Under the pieces are notes generated by a model, which was not told the origin of the DNA, did not search any database, and saw nothing but the letters and a program-made list of their open reading frames with translations. This document shows, in pieces, positions 1 through 7,481 of a DNA stretch of 64,000 bases. The stretch's first letter is position 1; each line of letters opens with the position of its first letter. This DNA comes from JANMOK01 sp031415055 (GTDB taxonomy: Bacteria; Pseudomonadota; Alphaproteobacteria; Rhodobacterales; Rhodobacteraceae), in NCBI GenBank assembly GCA_031415055.1, contig JANOQZ010000002.1:47603-111602 (forward strand). The letters are read 5' to 3'. The position numbers and the translations under genes are program-made.

Positions 1-1426
1 ACCAGCCCAAAGATAATCGGTCGCGGGTGAGGCGGGCGTTGCGATAGAACTCGCGGCGGCACGGATAGAGGATCAACGCGGCTGCGGCTAGGGTGATGGC
101 GCGATTGGTGTCAAATTCGTGCAACAAGGCGGTACCTGCCCCGGCCAGCAAGGCAAACAATGCCAGCCAGTATGCGCCCTCGATTCGCCGCAACAGGCCG
201 TGGGCAATGACGAGCATGGCTGTGCCGATGGCGCTGGACAGCAGGGCAGCACCTTCGATGAAGGCTAGGGGCAGGATGTCGGAGAATACTTCGACGGTGT
301 TGGCCGTATTGGGAATGAGCGCGGATAACAGCATCAGCAAGCCCGAGCCAAAGGTCATGGCCGCCATCGCAACGGGCACTATTGAGCTGCCGATCTGCAG
401 TATCGGTGTCACCACGGCGGCACCCGGTAATTTGGCCGCCAAACTGGGTATCCTTGGTTGGAACAGCCGCCATTCGTTGAGCGCGAGGATCAAAAGTGAC
501 AGGCCGAATGGCGCGATGAAATAGATCAGCCGGAACATGACCAGCGACGCCGCCGCGGCATGGGTAGGGATGGCTGCGGGCAGTGCCAAAAGTACCAGCG
601 TCTCAAACACGCCGACGCCACCGGGGATATTGGTGAGGGTGGCAAGCAGGATTGCCGCCGCGAAAATCGCCAGCAAGCCGAAAAAGCTGAGGTCGCTGCT
701 GGGCAAAAGCAGGTAAAGTGTTGCGGCTGCCAAAAGAATTTCAACCGTCGCCAGCGAAAGTTGCTGCGACAGGACGCGAATGTTTGGCGGCTCGATCGTG
801 ACCGAAGCGATTTTCAGTTTGGAACGACGACGGACAAACAATAGCGCGGCCATTAAAACCAGCGCGAGGCATGCCAAGACCACGACATCGACAGTCACGG
901 TGCGCAGGGGTAGCGCGTCGGTCAAAACATCGGGGGCTGAAAGCAGCGCGAGCAGCCCGATAACCAGCAGGCCAACGCCAGAAGCAAACGAGCCGATGGC
1001 GGTGATTGCCGCAACCTCGTAACCGTCCAATCCCAGCGCGGCATAGATGCGATAGCGCACCGCGCCGCCGGTTATGGCGCTAAGGCCGATGGTATTGCCG
1101 ATGCCGTGGCTGAGAAAGCCCCCCAGAAACAAGGCCGTGAACGGAATATTGCGGCCAATGATACGCGTCGCCGGCCAATCGTACAGCGCTTGGGCCGCGT
1201 AACTGGCAAATGTGGTGAACAGAGCAAGACCGACGACCGACCAAGGCGTTGCGCGTATTTGACCGGCGACGGAGCGAATGTCGGTGTGGTTCAACAGTCG
1301 CATAAGGGTGAACAGGCCAAGGCCGAACAGAAGCGCGGTCAAAACGATTGGCAAAAGGGCGGACAGACGCCGCCAGCGCGATGGTGGGGGTGGTGCTATT
1401 GCAGGTTCAATCAAGGGCGCATGCAT
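1..1426 (-). CDS. mprF: Bifunctional lysylphosphatidylglycerol flippase/synthetase MprF, N-terminal part (cut by window edge)
   Basis: The minus-strand frame is open from 1426 to the window edge, 475 codons, nearly all hydrophobic helices. It begins MHAPLIEPAIAPPPPSRWRR and has the flippase-domain landmarks: SAITGGAVRYRIYAALGLDG near the N-terminus, NIPGGVGVFETLVL, and in the last part GLLRRIEGAYWLALFALL followed by YPCRREFYRNARL. These match the membrane half of MprF, which adds lysine or another amino acid to phosphatidylglycerol and flips the product, lowering negative surface charge and sensitivity to cationic peptides. The C-terminal synthetase domain lies outside the window, so the aminoacyl specificity cannot be judged. 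The start is the first ATG that keeps the family-like N-terminus; no strong ribosome binding site was seen. Family call is firm, the start less so. Confidence 0.82.
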   Translation of the reverse strand, partial: MHAPLIEPAIAPPPPSRWRRLSALLPIVLTALLFGLGLFTLMRLLNHTDIRSVAGQIRATPWSVVGLALFTTFASYAAQALYDWPATRIIGRNIPFTALFLGGFLSHGIGNTIGLSAITGGAVRYRIYAALGLDGYEVAAITAIGSFASGVGLLVIGLLALLSAPDVLTDALPLRTVTVDVVVLACLALVLMAALLFVRRRSKLKIASVTIEPPNIRVLSQQLSLATVEILLAAATLYLLLPSSDLSFFGLLAIFAAAILLATLTNIPGGVGVFETLVLLALPAAIPTHAAAASLVMFRLIYFIAPFGLSLLILALNEWRLFQPRIPSLAAKLPGAAVVTPILQIGSSIVPVAMAAMTFGSGLLMLLSALIPNTANTVEVFSDILPLAFIEGAALLSSAIGTAMLVIAHGLLRRIEGAYWLALFALLAGAGTALLHEFDTNRAITLAAAALILYPCRREFYRNARLTRDRLSLGW

Positions 1427-1477
1427 TCTGGCAGCGTGGGTAGCACAGTCGCATGCCTTGCATAAGGTCGGAAGTTT

Positions 1478-1879
1478 TCAACTTATCGGGGCGGAGGTGC
1501 AGGAAAGCCGGATATCGGAAATCGCCGAGATTTCTTGGGTTGCGCCGAAATGCAGGCCAATGTCGGCCTGGCGCACGAACAGGCCGTCGGTGTTGCGGAT
1601 GTGCCAGAAACAGGCGGTCGGGCCGTTGTGAAAGCAAAAGATGTTGGTTGAAGGGTCATAATCCCAGCGGGCTTCAAAACATTGCTCGCCGGAAACTTCC
1701 ATCGTCACCACATCGTCATTGGGCCAGTAATATTCGCGCACGAATAATTCGCCATTGATCGAATATTCGACGGTCTTGCCGGTGACCATGGAACGCCATT
1801 CATCACCCGTGATGAAATGATCTTCGCCAGCAAAGGCGAAATATGGGGTCAGGAGTAGTGGGAGGAGGATTGTTCGCAT
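1478..1879 (-). CDS. Small secreted protein of unknown function (DUF995-like)
   Basis: A 133-residue protein with a clear Sec signal peptide: MRTILLPLLLTPYFAFA followed by a likely cleavage after AFA. The mature part reads GEDHFITGDEWRSMVTGKTV and later CFEARWDYDPSTNIFCFHNG and CFWHIRNTDG, with several cysteines that could pair in the periplasm. The layout (a short strand asking for a residue at a binding groove, then WxYD, CFxxxG, CxxI) resembles small periplasmic proteins of the DUF995 type, whose role is unknown. It stands alone, separated from mprF upstream in the same orientation by about 50 bases. No function is proposed. Confidence 0.6.
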   Translation of the reverse strand: MRTILLPLLLTPYFAFAGEDHFITGDEWRSMVTGKTVEYSINGELFVREYYWPNDDVVTMEVSGEQCFEARWDYDPSTNIFCFHNGPTACFWHIRNTDGLFVRQADIGLHFGATQEISAISDIRLSCTSAPIS

Positions 1880-2046
1880 ACGGACCTTTGGTGGTGATCT
1901 GACGGCTAGGATAGGGTGAGGTTGGAGCGGATACGATACAATTTTTTGCGTTCGTATTACTTGACCCGGGTTTGCGGTCGCATTTGTGGTTCATTCTGCA
2001 GCGGGGGCGCGATAGTGATGCGTGGAAGACCGCTTAGGGGACTTGA

Positions 2047-3744
2047 ATGGCCAATGTTGATGCGACCAAAGGTGTTTGGAAATCAGGCAAGGGCAAGGGT
2101 CGCCACACGCCGAAAGGGCGGCAGTTGGATGATACGGCATTGGCCGAGGTTCAGGCAGTGTTGGGGGACAGGCCGCGTCGGAAAGATTTGCTGATCGAGC
2201 ATTTGCACCTGATTCAAGACCGCTATGGCCATTTGAGTGCCGCGCATTTGCGGGCTTTGGGCGAAGAGATGAAAATGGCGCAGGCGGAAATTTACGAGGT
2301 GGCCACGTTCTATGCGCATTTCGATGTGGTGAAAGAGGGTGAGGCCGCGCCACCGCCCTTGACGATTAGGGTGTGTGATTCTTTGTCGTGTGAATTGGCG
2401 GGCGCGCAGGATTTGTTACGCGATTTGTTGGCCAAATATGACGGGGGTGGGCAGGTGCGGGTGCTGCGTGCGCCGTGCATGGGGCGCTGCGATATGGCTC
2501 CGGTGCTGGAACTGGGGCATTGCCACATTGATCGGGCGGATTTGGCCAAGGTGGCGGCGGCGATTGCGGCGGATGACTCGCATGCGCATGTGCCGGACTA
2601 TGAGGGGTTGGAGGACTATCGCGACGACGGCGGCTATCAGGCGCTGGAGGCGTTGCGGTCAGGCGTGAAATCGGTCGATGCGTTGCAGGACGAAGTTCTG
2701 GCTTCGGGTCTGCGTGGGCTGGGCGGGGCGGGGTTTCCCTCGGGAAAGAAGTGGAGTTTTGTCCGTGGGTATGCAGGACCGCGCTATTTGGCGGTAAATG
2801 GCGACGAGGGTGAGCCGGGGACGTTCAAGGATCGCTATTATCTGGAGCGCGAGCCGCATGTTTTTCTGGAAGGCATGCTGATGGCGGCTTTTGCGGTGCA
2901 AGCCGAGAAAACCTTCATCTATATGCGCGACGAATATCCGGCGGTGTTGGAGATTTTGCGGCGCGAGATTGTGTTGCTTGAGGGGGCGGGCATTGTTGCG
3001 CCGGGATATATTGACCTGCGGCGCGGGGCGGGCGCCTATATCTGCGGCGAAGAAAGCGCAATGATCGAGTCCATCGAGGGTAAACGCGGCATGCCGCGTC
3101 ATCGGCCACCATTTGTGGCGCAGGTCGGTATTTTTGGCCGCCCGACTTTGGTGCATAATGTTGAGACTTTGCATTGGGTCAGCAAAATCGCGCGTTTGGG
3201 GCCAGAGATATTGTCGGCGCATGAAAAGAACGGGCGCAAAGGACTGCGGTCGTATTCGGTATCGGGACGGGTGCGTGATCCGGGGGTGAAACTGCTGCCA
3301 GCGGGCTCGACGATTTTGGATGTGATCGAAGCGTCGGGCGGTATGGCGAATGGGCATGTGTTCAAAGCCTATCAGCCGGGCGGGCCGTCGTCGGGGATAT
3401 TGCCAGCGTCGATGGATGACGTTCCGCTCGATTTTGATACGTTACAACCTTTGGGCAGTTTCATTGGCTCGGCGGCGGTTGTGGTGCTGTCGGACAAAGA
3501 TTCGGTTCGCGCGGCGGCGTTGAATATGCTGCGGTTTTTCGAAGACGAAAGCTGCGGCCAATGCACGCCGTGTCGGGTGGGCTGTGGCAAGGCGGTGCAA
3601 TTGATGCTGGCGGATCGCTGGGATCAGGGGCTGTTGGAGGAGCTGAGCCAAGTCATGGTTGACGCCAGCATCTGCGGGCTGGGTCAAGCTGCGCCCAACC
3701 CGATTAGGCTGGTGATCAAGCATTTTGCCGAGGAGGTTTCGTAG
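2047..3744 (+). CDS. Fused NuoE-NuoF-type NADH-binding flavoprotein (formate dehydrogenase beta/FdsB-like), orphan
   Basis: A 565-residue fusion. Residues about 25-175 are a NuoE-type thioredoxin-like [2Fe-2S] domain with C110, C115, C144 and C148. Residues about 190-565 are NuoF-like: FMN loop GLRGLGGAGFPSGKKW (about 221-236), NADH site [18 protein letters not shown], an SLBB segment near VSGRVRDPGVKLLPAG, and the N3-type [4Fe-4S] site [10 protein letters not shown] with a later C in SICGLGQ. In related organisms such fusions are the NAD-reducing subunit of cytoplasmic molybdenum formate dehydrogenase or a bidirectional hydrogenase and lie next to the catalytic alpha subunit. None is visible here: the next gene is convergent and unrelated. 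The Arg of the usual GRGG loop is Leu. It is distinct from the nuoE and nuoF of the complex I operon further on. Partner unknown. Confidence 0.85.
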   Translation: MANVDATKGVWKSGKGKGRHTPKGRQLDDTALAEVQAVLGDRPRRKDLLIEHLHLIQDRYGHLSAAHLRALGEEMKMAQAEIYEVATFYAHFDVVKEGEAAPPPLTIRVCDSLSCELAGAQDLLRDLLAKYDGGGQVRVLRAPCMGRCDMAPVLELGHCHIDRADLAKVAAAIAADDSHAHVPDYEGLEDYRDDGGYQALEALRSGVKSVDALQDEVLASGLRGLGGAGFPSGKKWSFVRGYAGPRYLAVNGDEGEPGTFKDRYYLEREPHVFLEGMLMAAFAVQAEKTFIYMRDEYPAVLEILRREIVLLEGAGIVAPGYIDLRRGAGAYICGEESAMIESIEGKRGMPRHRPPFVAQVGIFGRPTLVHNVETLHWVSKIARLGPEILSAHEKNGRKGLRSYSVSGRVRDPGVKLLPAGSTILDVIEASGGMANGHVFKAYQPGGPSSGILPASMDDVPLDFDTLQPLGSFIGSAAVVVLSDKDSVRAAALNMLRFFEDESCGQCTPCRVGCGKAVQLMLADRWDQGLLEELSQVMVDASICGLGQAAPNPIRLVIKHFAEEVS

Positions 3745-3757
3745 GGTTCGGTGGCGG

Positions 3758-4285
3758 TTATTTGTTCAACTCGGCCTCGATATTCGCCAGACCTTTCTCA
3801 AAATCCTTGCCGACCATTTTATCGATGTTGACGAAAGAGCCGAACAGTTTTGACATGAAAGGTGACGGGCCGTACATCGACCAGATGATGCGGGTGCCGT
3901 TGCCTTGGGCCATGACGTTGAAATCGGTCATGTTGTTGGCTTTCATCGGAGCGATGAAATCAAGTTTCAGGCGCACAAAGGCGGCGGGTTTGGATTCGGT
4001 GATTTCCATGCGGCCTTCGCCGACTTTCTTGTTGCCTTTCCACGCATAGACCGCGCCGACCCCGGCATTTTCACCGCTGAACGTGCGCTGCAAGTTTGGG
4101 TCCATTGCTTCCCAAGGTGACCATTTCGCCCAGTGGCGAAAGTCGTTGAGCAGAGCGAAAACCTCTTCCGGGCTTTTGCGTTCGATGGTGGAGGATCGTT
4201 CGATGCGGAATTCATTGGGTCGCAGCATGACATAGACCAAAAAGGCGACGATCAGGGCGGCGATGATTAGCAAGGTTGTGGTCAT
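3758..4285 (-). CDS. Membrane-anchored SRPBCC-family protein
   Basis: Starts at the ATG at 4285, chosen because AAGGAG lies just upstream and the longer open frame adds no family sequence. The 175-residue product begins MTTTLLIIAALIVAFLVYVM, one membrane helix, followed by a START/SRPBCC fold: IERSSTIERKSPEEVFALLN, HWAKWSPWEAMDP, and C-terminal GPSPFMSKLFGSFVNIDKMV with a long closing helix. This matches the polyketide cyclase/dehydrase-like family that binds hydrophobic ligands in a cavity; the ligand is unknown. The N-terminal helix suggests an inner-membrane anchor. It converges on the preceding flavoprotein gene with 13 bases between the stops. Confidence 0.75.
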   Translation of the reverse strand: MTTTLLIIAALIVAFLVYVMLRPNEFRIERSSTIERKSPEEVFALLNDFRHWAKWSPWEAMDPNLQRTFSGENAGVGAVYAWKGNKKVGEGRMEITESKPAAFVRLKLDFIAPMKANNMTDFNVMAQGNGTRIIWSMYGPSPFMSKLFGSFVNIDKMVGKDFEKGLANIEAELNK

Positions 4286-4601
4286 GGCGGGCTCCTTCAA
4301 TTTCGGCAATGGAAGAAGACGACGGGAAAACGCGTCCGTCAAGTATTTCTGCCTTCTCACGAACGCACTTTCTGCAGCAGGCCCCAACGTTTTCGGGCGG
4401 CGATGATCGTGCGTGAAATGTCGGAAAATTAGCCAATATAATACCATCAGAGGACTTAGCGTCGCAGCAAATATTGTTTTCAATCAAACTCCGCATCAAC
4501 GGGAAGCTGACAATCGCGTCGGCACCGACCGACCGGGAGTGTCCGTATCGAGAAACCTAAGATTAATCCGGGTTGAGAGACCCAGTACAAATCGGGCGCA
4601 C
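4286..4601. other. Intergenic region, 316 bases
   Basis: Lies between the start of the SRPBCC gene and the stop of the truncated-haemoglobin gene, both on the minus strand. It must hold the SRPBCC promoter, and the part next to 4285 carries its ribosome binding site. The rest is AT-richer than the flanks. No coding frame, repeat or convincing terminator was seen. Confidence 0.5.
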
Positions 4602-5153
4602 TCAGGGGCTGACGTGGCCGAGGGTGACCTCGTCTTTGTGGGCGGCGAAGGCCGAAAGGACTTCGTCCTTTTCAAGTTGAGGAACCTCGAAAAAGTCCAG
4701 GGTCCGTCCGAGTTCCGCTGCGACCTCATCGAATTCTGCGGGCGATATCTGGAGGTCGCGGTGGGCCTCCTCAAGGCCGAGCGGCGTCGCGCCGGGCTTG
4801 GTGGCCGAGAACTTGAATGGCCCGCCCGAAACTTCGCAAACCCAAAGTGTGCGCATAAACTTGAGGCCGGGCAACCTGCCCAGGTTGTTGGTGTGCCATT
4901 CCCGCAGTTGCGGGTTTTCAGACATATCGCCGACAATCGGGTTCTTCACGATGGCGTCGCTGAAGTGATCCACCACCGCTGCAATGGCGAAAACGCCGCC
5001 AAGTCTCTCGTACAGACTATCCCCGGACATCGCCTGCTCTTCCTGTGCATAGGTATGACTCGCACTCGCCAATATGGCGACTGGTGCCGCAATCAGCGCC
5101 AGTCCGGCAATTGCATTTCGTCTGGTGATTGAGATCGAGACAACCTTTTCCAC
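4602..5153 (-). CDS. Group I truncated haemoglobin with Tat signal peptide
   Basis: A 183-residue protein. The N-terminus MEKVVSISITRRNAIAGLAL carries twin arginines (R11, R12) and a hydrophobic stretch to about residue 30, then SHTYAQ, a plausible cleavage site: a Tat export signal. From residue 47 the sequence follows 2-on-2 globins: SLYERLGGVFAIAAVVDHFS, an E-helix region around PQLREWHTNN, the GGPFKF turn, and LGLEEAHRDL with H131 as the expected proximal haem ligand. Most truncated globins are cytosolic and handle O2, NO or peroxide. An exported form would already hold haem when it crosses the membrane, which fits Tat. The B10 position, Tyr in trHbN, appears to be Ser65. Neighbours give no clue to its partner. 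Confidence 0.8.
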   Translation of the reverse strand: MEKVVSISITRRNAIAGLALIAAPVAILASASHTYAQEEQAMSGDSLYERLGGVFAIAAVVDHFSDAIVKNPIVGDMSENPQLREWHTNNLGRLPGLKFMRTLWVCEVSGGPFKFSATKPGATPLGLEEAHRDLQISPAEFDEVAAELGRTLDFFEVPQLEKDEVLSAFAAHKDEVTLGHVSP

Positions 5154-5487
5154 AAACTATCTCCCATGCTTCGAAGGGGCTAGCTAGCTAACGCGCTTCA
5201 AATAAAAGAGTTCCGTGCTGAGTGACACAAAAGAAGGATGAAACGGTTCGGTCGGCCGATTAGAAGCGAAAGATGTCATCTATTCCGCGAATTGTATCCA
5301 TTCCGCAGGCAATGGCGCGAACATACGGATCCAAACCGCTGGCGTTCCGAAATGCGTGCGGTTTGCACACAACAGTGTCCTGGAAGATCGTATCCAAGGC
5401 GGCAATAATGCCCAGTTCCGTGTTCAGCGTATAATCGTTGTCAGCGAAATGCGGACGCAGGCAATACTTTTGACACTTCCGTTGGCA
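5154..5487. other. Intergenic region, 334 bases, with a short unassigned open frame
   Basis: Upstream of the globin gene and downstream of the reductase-family gene, all minus strand. It should contain the globin promoter. Directly after the reductase stop codon the same minus-strand frame stays open for about 74 codons, to about 5265, encoding a protein-like string that includes LNTELGIIAALDTIFQD and GLDPYVRAIACGMDTIRG, but it has no ATG near its beginning. It may be the remnant of a degraded gene or chance. No other feature was seen. Confidence 0.35.
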
Positions 5488-6102
5488 TCAACCTCCAAAG
5501 GTGCCTTTTTCGAACAAACCGGTGCGCAAATAGGTGGCATAGAGAGCCCCTTTGCTACCGTAATGACATTGAACCAGTTCCAAATTTGTCGGCACTGCGC
5601 CGGTACCAAACAGTCGCTTGCCTTGCCCGCCAAGGACAACCGGATAGAACAGCAGATTATATTGGTCGATCAGGTCATGTTTGATCAATGTCTGGGCCAA
5701 TCCGGGGCTGCCGTGCACTTGCAATTCTCCATTGGTTTGCGCTTTGAGTGCCACAACTTCGTTCAAAACATCTTTGACGTGATGCGAATTGTGCCAGTCG
5801 AATTTGGTCGTGCTGCGCGAGGCAACGTGTTTGGGCAGTTCGTTCAATTTGTTTTGCACTGGATCGTCGCTTACGGGCGCGTTCGGCCAATAGGCGGCGA
5901 AGATGTCATAGGTGCCGCGACCGATCAGAAACGCCCCTGCGCGAGTGAATATATCGGTCATGTAGGTGCCGAACTCGTCATCCACATGCGGCACCATCCA
6001 GCCTTCGTGCTGAAATCCGCCGCTGGGGTCTTCGCCGGGGCCACCGGGCGCTTGCATGATGCCGTCAAGGGTTAGGAAGGTGGTAATCGTTAGGTCGCCC
6101 AT
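5488..6102 (-). CDS. Dihydrofolate reductase-family (RibD C-terminal-like) protein
   Basis: 204 residues of the RibD C-terminal/bacterial DHFR-like fold: N-terminal strand LTITTFLTLDGIMQAPGGP, RAGAFLIGRGTYDIFAAYWP (the NADPH-side helix of the family), a middle ELQVHGSPGLAQTLIKHDLI and DQYNLLFYPVVLGGQGKRLF. Proteins of this group are small NADPH-dependent reductases of mostly unknown substrate and are commonly found next to AHSA1 and ArsR genes, exactly as here. It is the last gene of the ArsR operon, 12 bases after the stop of the preceding AHSA1 gene. Its dihydrofolate role should not be assumed, since this subfamily rarely shows it. Confidence 0.82.
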   Translation of the reverse strand: MGDLTITTFLTLDGIMQAPGGPGEDPSGGFQHEGWMVPHVDDEFGTYMTDIFTRAGAFLIGRGTYDIFAAYWPNAPVSDDPVQNKLNELPKHVASRSTTKFDWHNSHHVKDVLNEVVALKAQTNGELQVHGSPGLAQTLIKHDLIDQYNLLFYPVVLGGQGKRLFGTGAVPTNLELVQCHYGSKGALYATYLRTGLFEKGTFGG

Positions 6103-6114
6103 TGTTTGGCCTTT

Positions 6115-6573
6115 TCAGAGTGTTGCAACAAGTTTTTCAAGTTGATCGGTGGCTTTGCCCCAGCCTTCGTGAAAACCCATTTTAGCGTGGCCTTCGGCAT
6201 CTTCCTTGGTCCAATGGCGGGCGCGCGCGGTGTATAGAGTTTTGCCTCCCTGATCGTCAAAGGTTAGATAACCTGTGAAAAATGGCTTCGCCGACGGTTG
6301 CCAGTCACCAACATAGGCGTCGGTAAACACCAGCTTTTCATTCGGCACGACTTCCAGATATTGCCCCGGATTGGGGTATTCGTTGCCCTCAGGGTCGGCC
6401 ATTACAACCAAGCTGAACCCACCGGGTCGCAGATCCACTTTGGCGCTAAGGGTCTTCCACGGTGCGGGCGTGAACCACTGAACAATAAGTTCCGGCTCGG
6501 TCCAGCAGCGATACACCAAGTGCCGTGGCGCATTGAGGACGCGGGTCAAAACTAGTTCAAGATCATTGGGCAT
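6115..6573 (-). CDS. SRPBCC/AHSA1 domain protein
   Basis: 152 residues, a single AHSA1-type SRPBCC domain: LVLTRVLNAPRHLVYRCWTE, the signature WFTPAPWKTLSAKVDLRPGG, then YPNPGQYLEVVPNEKLVFTD and a C-terminal HEGWGKATDQLEKLVATL helix. The family is named after the Aha1 activator of Hsp90, but the single-domain bacterial forms are thought to be ligand-binding proteins. The second of two such genes in the ArsR operon, 33 bases after the first; AGGAAA lies upstream of the ATG. The two paralogues differ clearly in sequence, so they are not a recent duplication. Confidence 0.82.
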   Translation of the reverse strand: MPNDLELVLTRVLNAPRHLVYRCWTEPELIVQWFTPAPWKTLSAKVDLRPGGFSLVVMADPEGNEYPNPGQYLEVVPNEKLVFTDAYVGDWQPSAKPFFTGYLTFDDQGGKTLYTARARHWTKEDAEGHAKMGFHEGWGKATDQLEKLVATL

Positions 6574-6606
6574 GGCAGTTTCCTATCAGTTGGATGTTGT
6601 GCGTAT

Positions 6607-7068
6607 CTAAAGGTCGCTGGACTGACGCAAAAGATCGCCAAGTTTGTCAAAGTTTTCTTCATTGGCCGACAAGATAAAGCCTTTCAGGGCAGAATCGTCG
6701 CCGTCGCTTTCAAACTGCATATCCCAAATCAGGCGGGTGCGGTTGCCAAGGTCTTGGAACGTCATGGTCATTAGAAAGCCGTGGCCTTCTTGCATGTGCC
6801 GAAAGACGATCCGCGATGGGCGTTCAATCTCGACAAAGAGTTTGCGATTTGGGTAATTTTGCCCATCAGGGCCATGCATCACGAAAATCCACTCGCCACC
6901 GGGCCGGAAATCGAATTTTTCGATGGTTATGGTGAAACCTTTTGGCCCCCACCATTGAGGCAACTTTGCCGGGTCGGCGAATGCATCGAAGACTTGTTCG
7001 CAGGTGGCGTTCAGTTCGCGGCTGTTACGCGTTTCAAACGCAATGCTTGCCAGTTCAAAGTTTGCCAT
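6607..7068 (-). CDS. SRPBCC/AHSA1 domain protein, coupled to ArsR regulator
   Basis: 153 residues: FETRNSRELNATCEQVFDAF, then WWGPKGFTITIEKFDFRPGG, the family hallmark, GQNYPNRKLFVEIERPSRIV and a closing helix ENFDKLGDLLRQ. Its start overlaps the end of the arsR-type gene by 14 bases, so translation of the two is probably coupled. ArsR plus AHSA1 pairs are among the commonest two-gene modules in soil and marine bacteria; the inducing signal is generally unknown. Here the pair is extended by a second AHSA1 gene and a reductase-like gene, making a four-gene operon under one regulator. Confidence 0.82.
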   Translation of the reverse strand: MANFELASIAFETRNSRELNATCEQVFDAFADPAKLPQWWGPKGFTITIEKFDFRPGGEWIFVMHGPDGQNYPNRKLFVEIERPSRIVFRHMQEGHGFLMTMTFQDLGNRTRLIWDMQFESDGDDSALKGFILSANEENFDKLGDLLRQSSDL

Positions 7069-7402
7069 TGTCTAGGTCTTTCTTTTGGAGTTTGCCTAGG
7101 AACTCCTCCAATCTATCCACATGCTCAATCCATTGACTACGATAGATTTCAAGCCATTGATCGACCTCTTTCAGGCGCGCTGATTCCAACTTGCAGGGGC
7201 GGAATTGGGCATCGCGGCCTCGGGCGATCAGGCCGGCTTTTTCCAGCACTTTCAAATGCTTGGAAATGCCGGGTTTGCTGATGGCAAAGGGTTCGGCGAG
7301 TTCGTTGACCGAAGAGTCGCCCAAAGTCAGCCGCGCCAGGATTGCCCTGCGGGTTGGGTCGGCAAGAGCCGAGAAGGTGAGCGACAGCGGGTCGTCTAGC
7401 AT
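7055..7402 (-). CDS. ArsR-family winged-helix repressor
   Basis: 115 residues with the ArsR winged helix: FSALADPTRRAILARLTLGD, recognition helix region ISKPGISKHLKVLEKAGLIA and wing ARGRDAQFRPCKL. The C-terminal helix QWLEIYRSQWIEHVDRLEEF matches the subfamily that controls AHSA1 genes rather than metal sensors; no metal-binding cysteine pair is present. It is the first gene of its operon. Two palindromes of the form GGTTAxTTAACC lie immediately upstream (7414-7444) and are the likely self-operator, so the operon is probably autorepressed and opened by an unknown ligand or stress. Confidence 0.85.
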   Translation of the reverse strand: MLDDPLSLTFSALADPTRRAILARLTLGDSSVNELAEPFAISKPGISKHLKVLEKAGLIARGRDAQFRPCKLESARLKEVDQWLEIYRSQWIEHVDRLEEFLGKLQKKDLDNGKL

Positions 7403-7413
7403 GTGATTACCCG

Positions 7414-7444
7414 GTTGGTTAACTAACTGATAGGTTAATTAACC
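7414..7444. promoter_or_regulatory. Tandem palindromic operator upstream of the ArsR operon
   Basis: GGTTAATTAACC at 7433-7444 is a perfect 12-base palindrome. GTTGGTTAACTAAC at 7414-7427 is an imperfect one with the same core, centred 18 bases away, close to two helical turns. Both sit within 45 bases upstream of the ArsR start codon at 7402, where an autorepressor would block RNA polymerase. Assignment as operator is inference from position and symmetry. Confidence 0.55.
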
Positions 7445-7481
7445 GAGTCGGACATTAGAGTCAAGGGCTAGGCAGCAGAGT

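Noticed and set aside
93..1465. Plus-strand open frames opposite mprF
   Set aside because: The minus strand codes for a consistent multi-helix MprF protein through this whole stretch.
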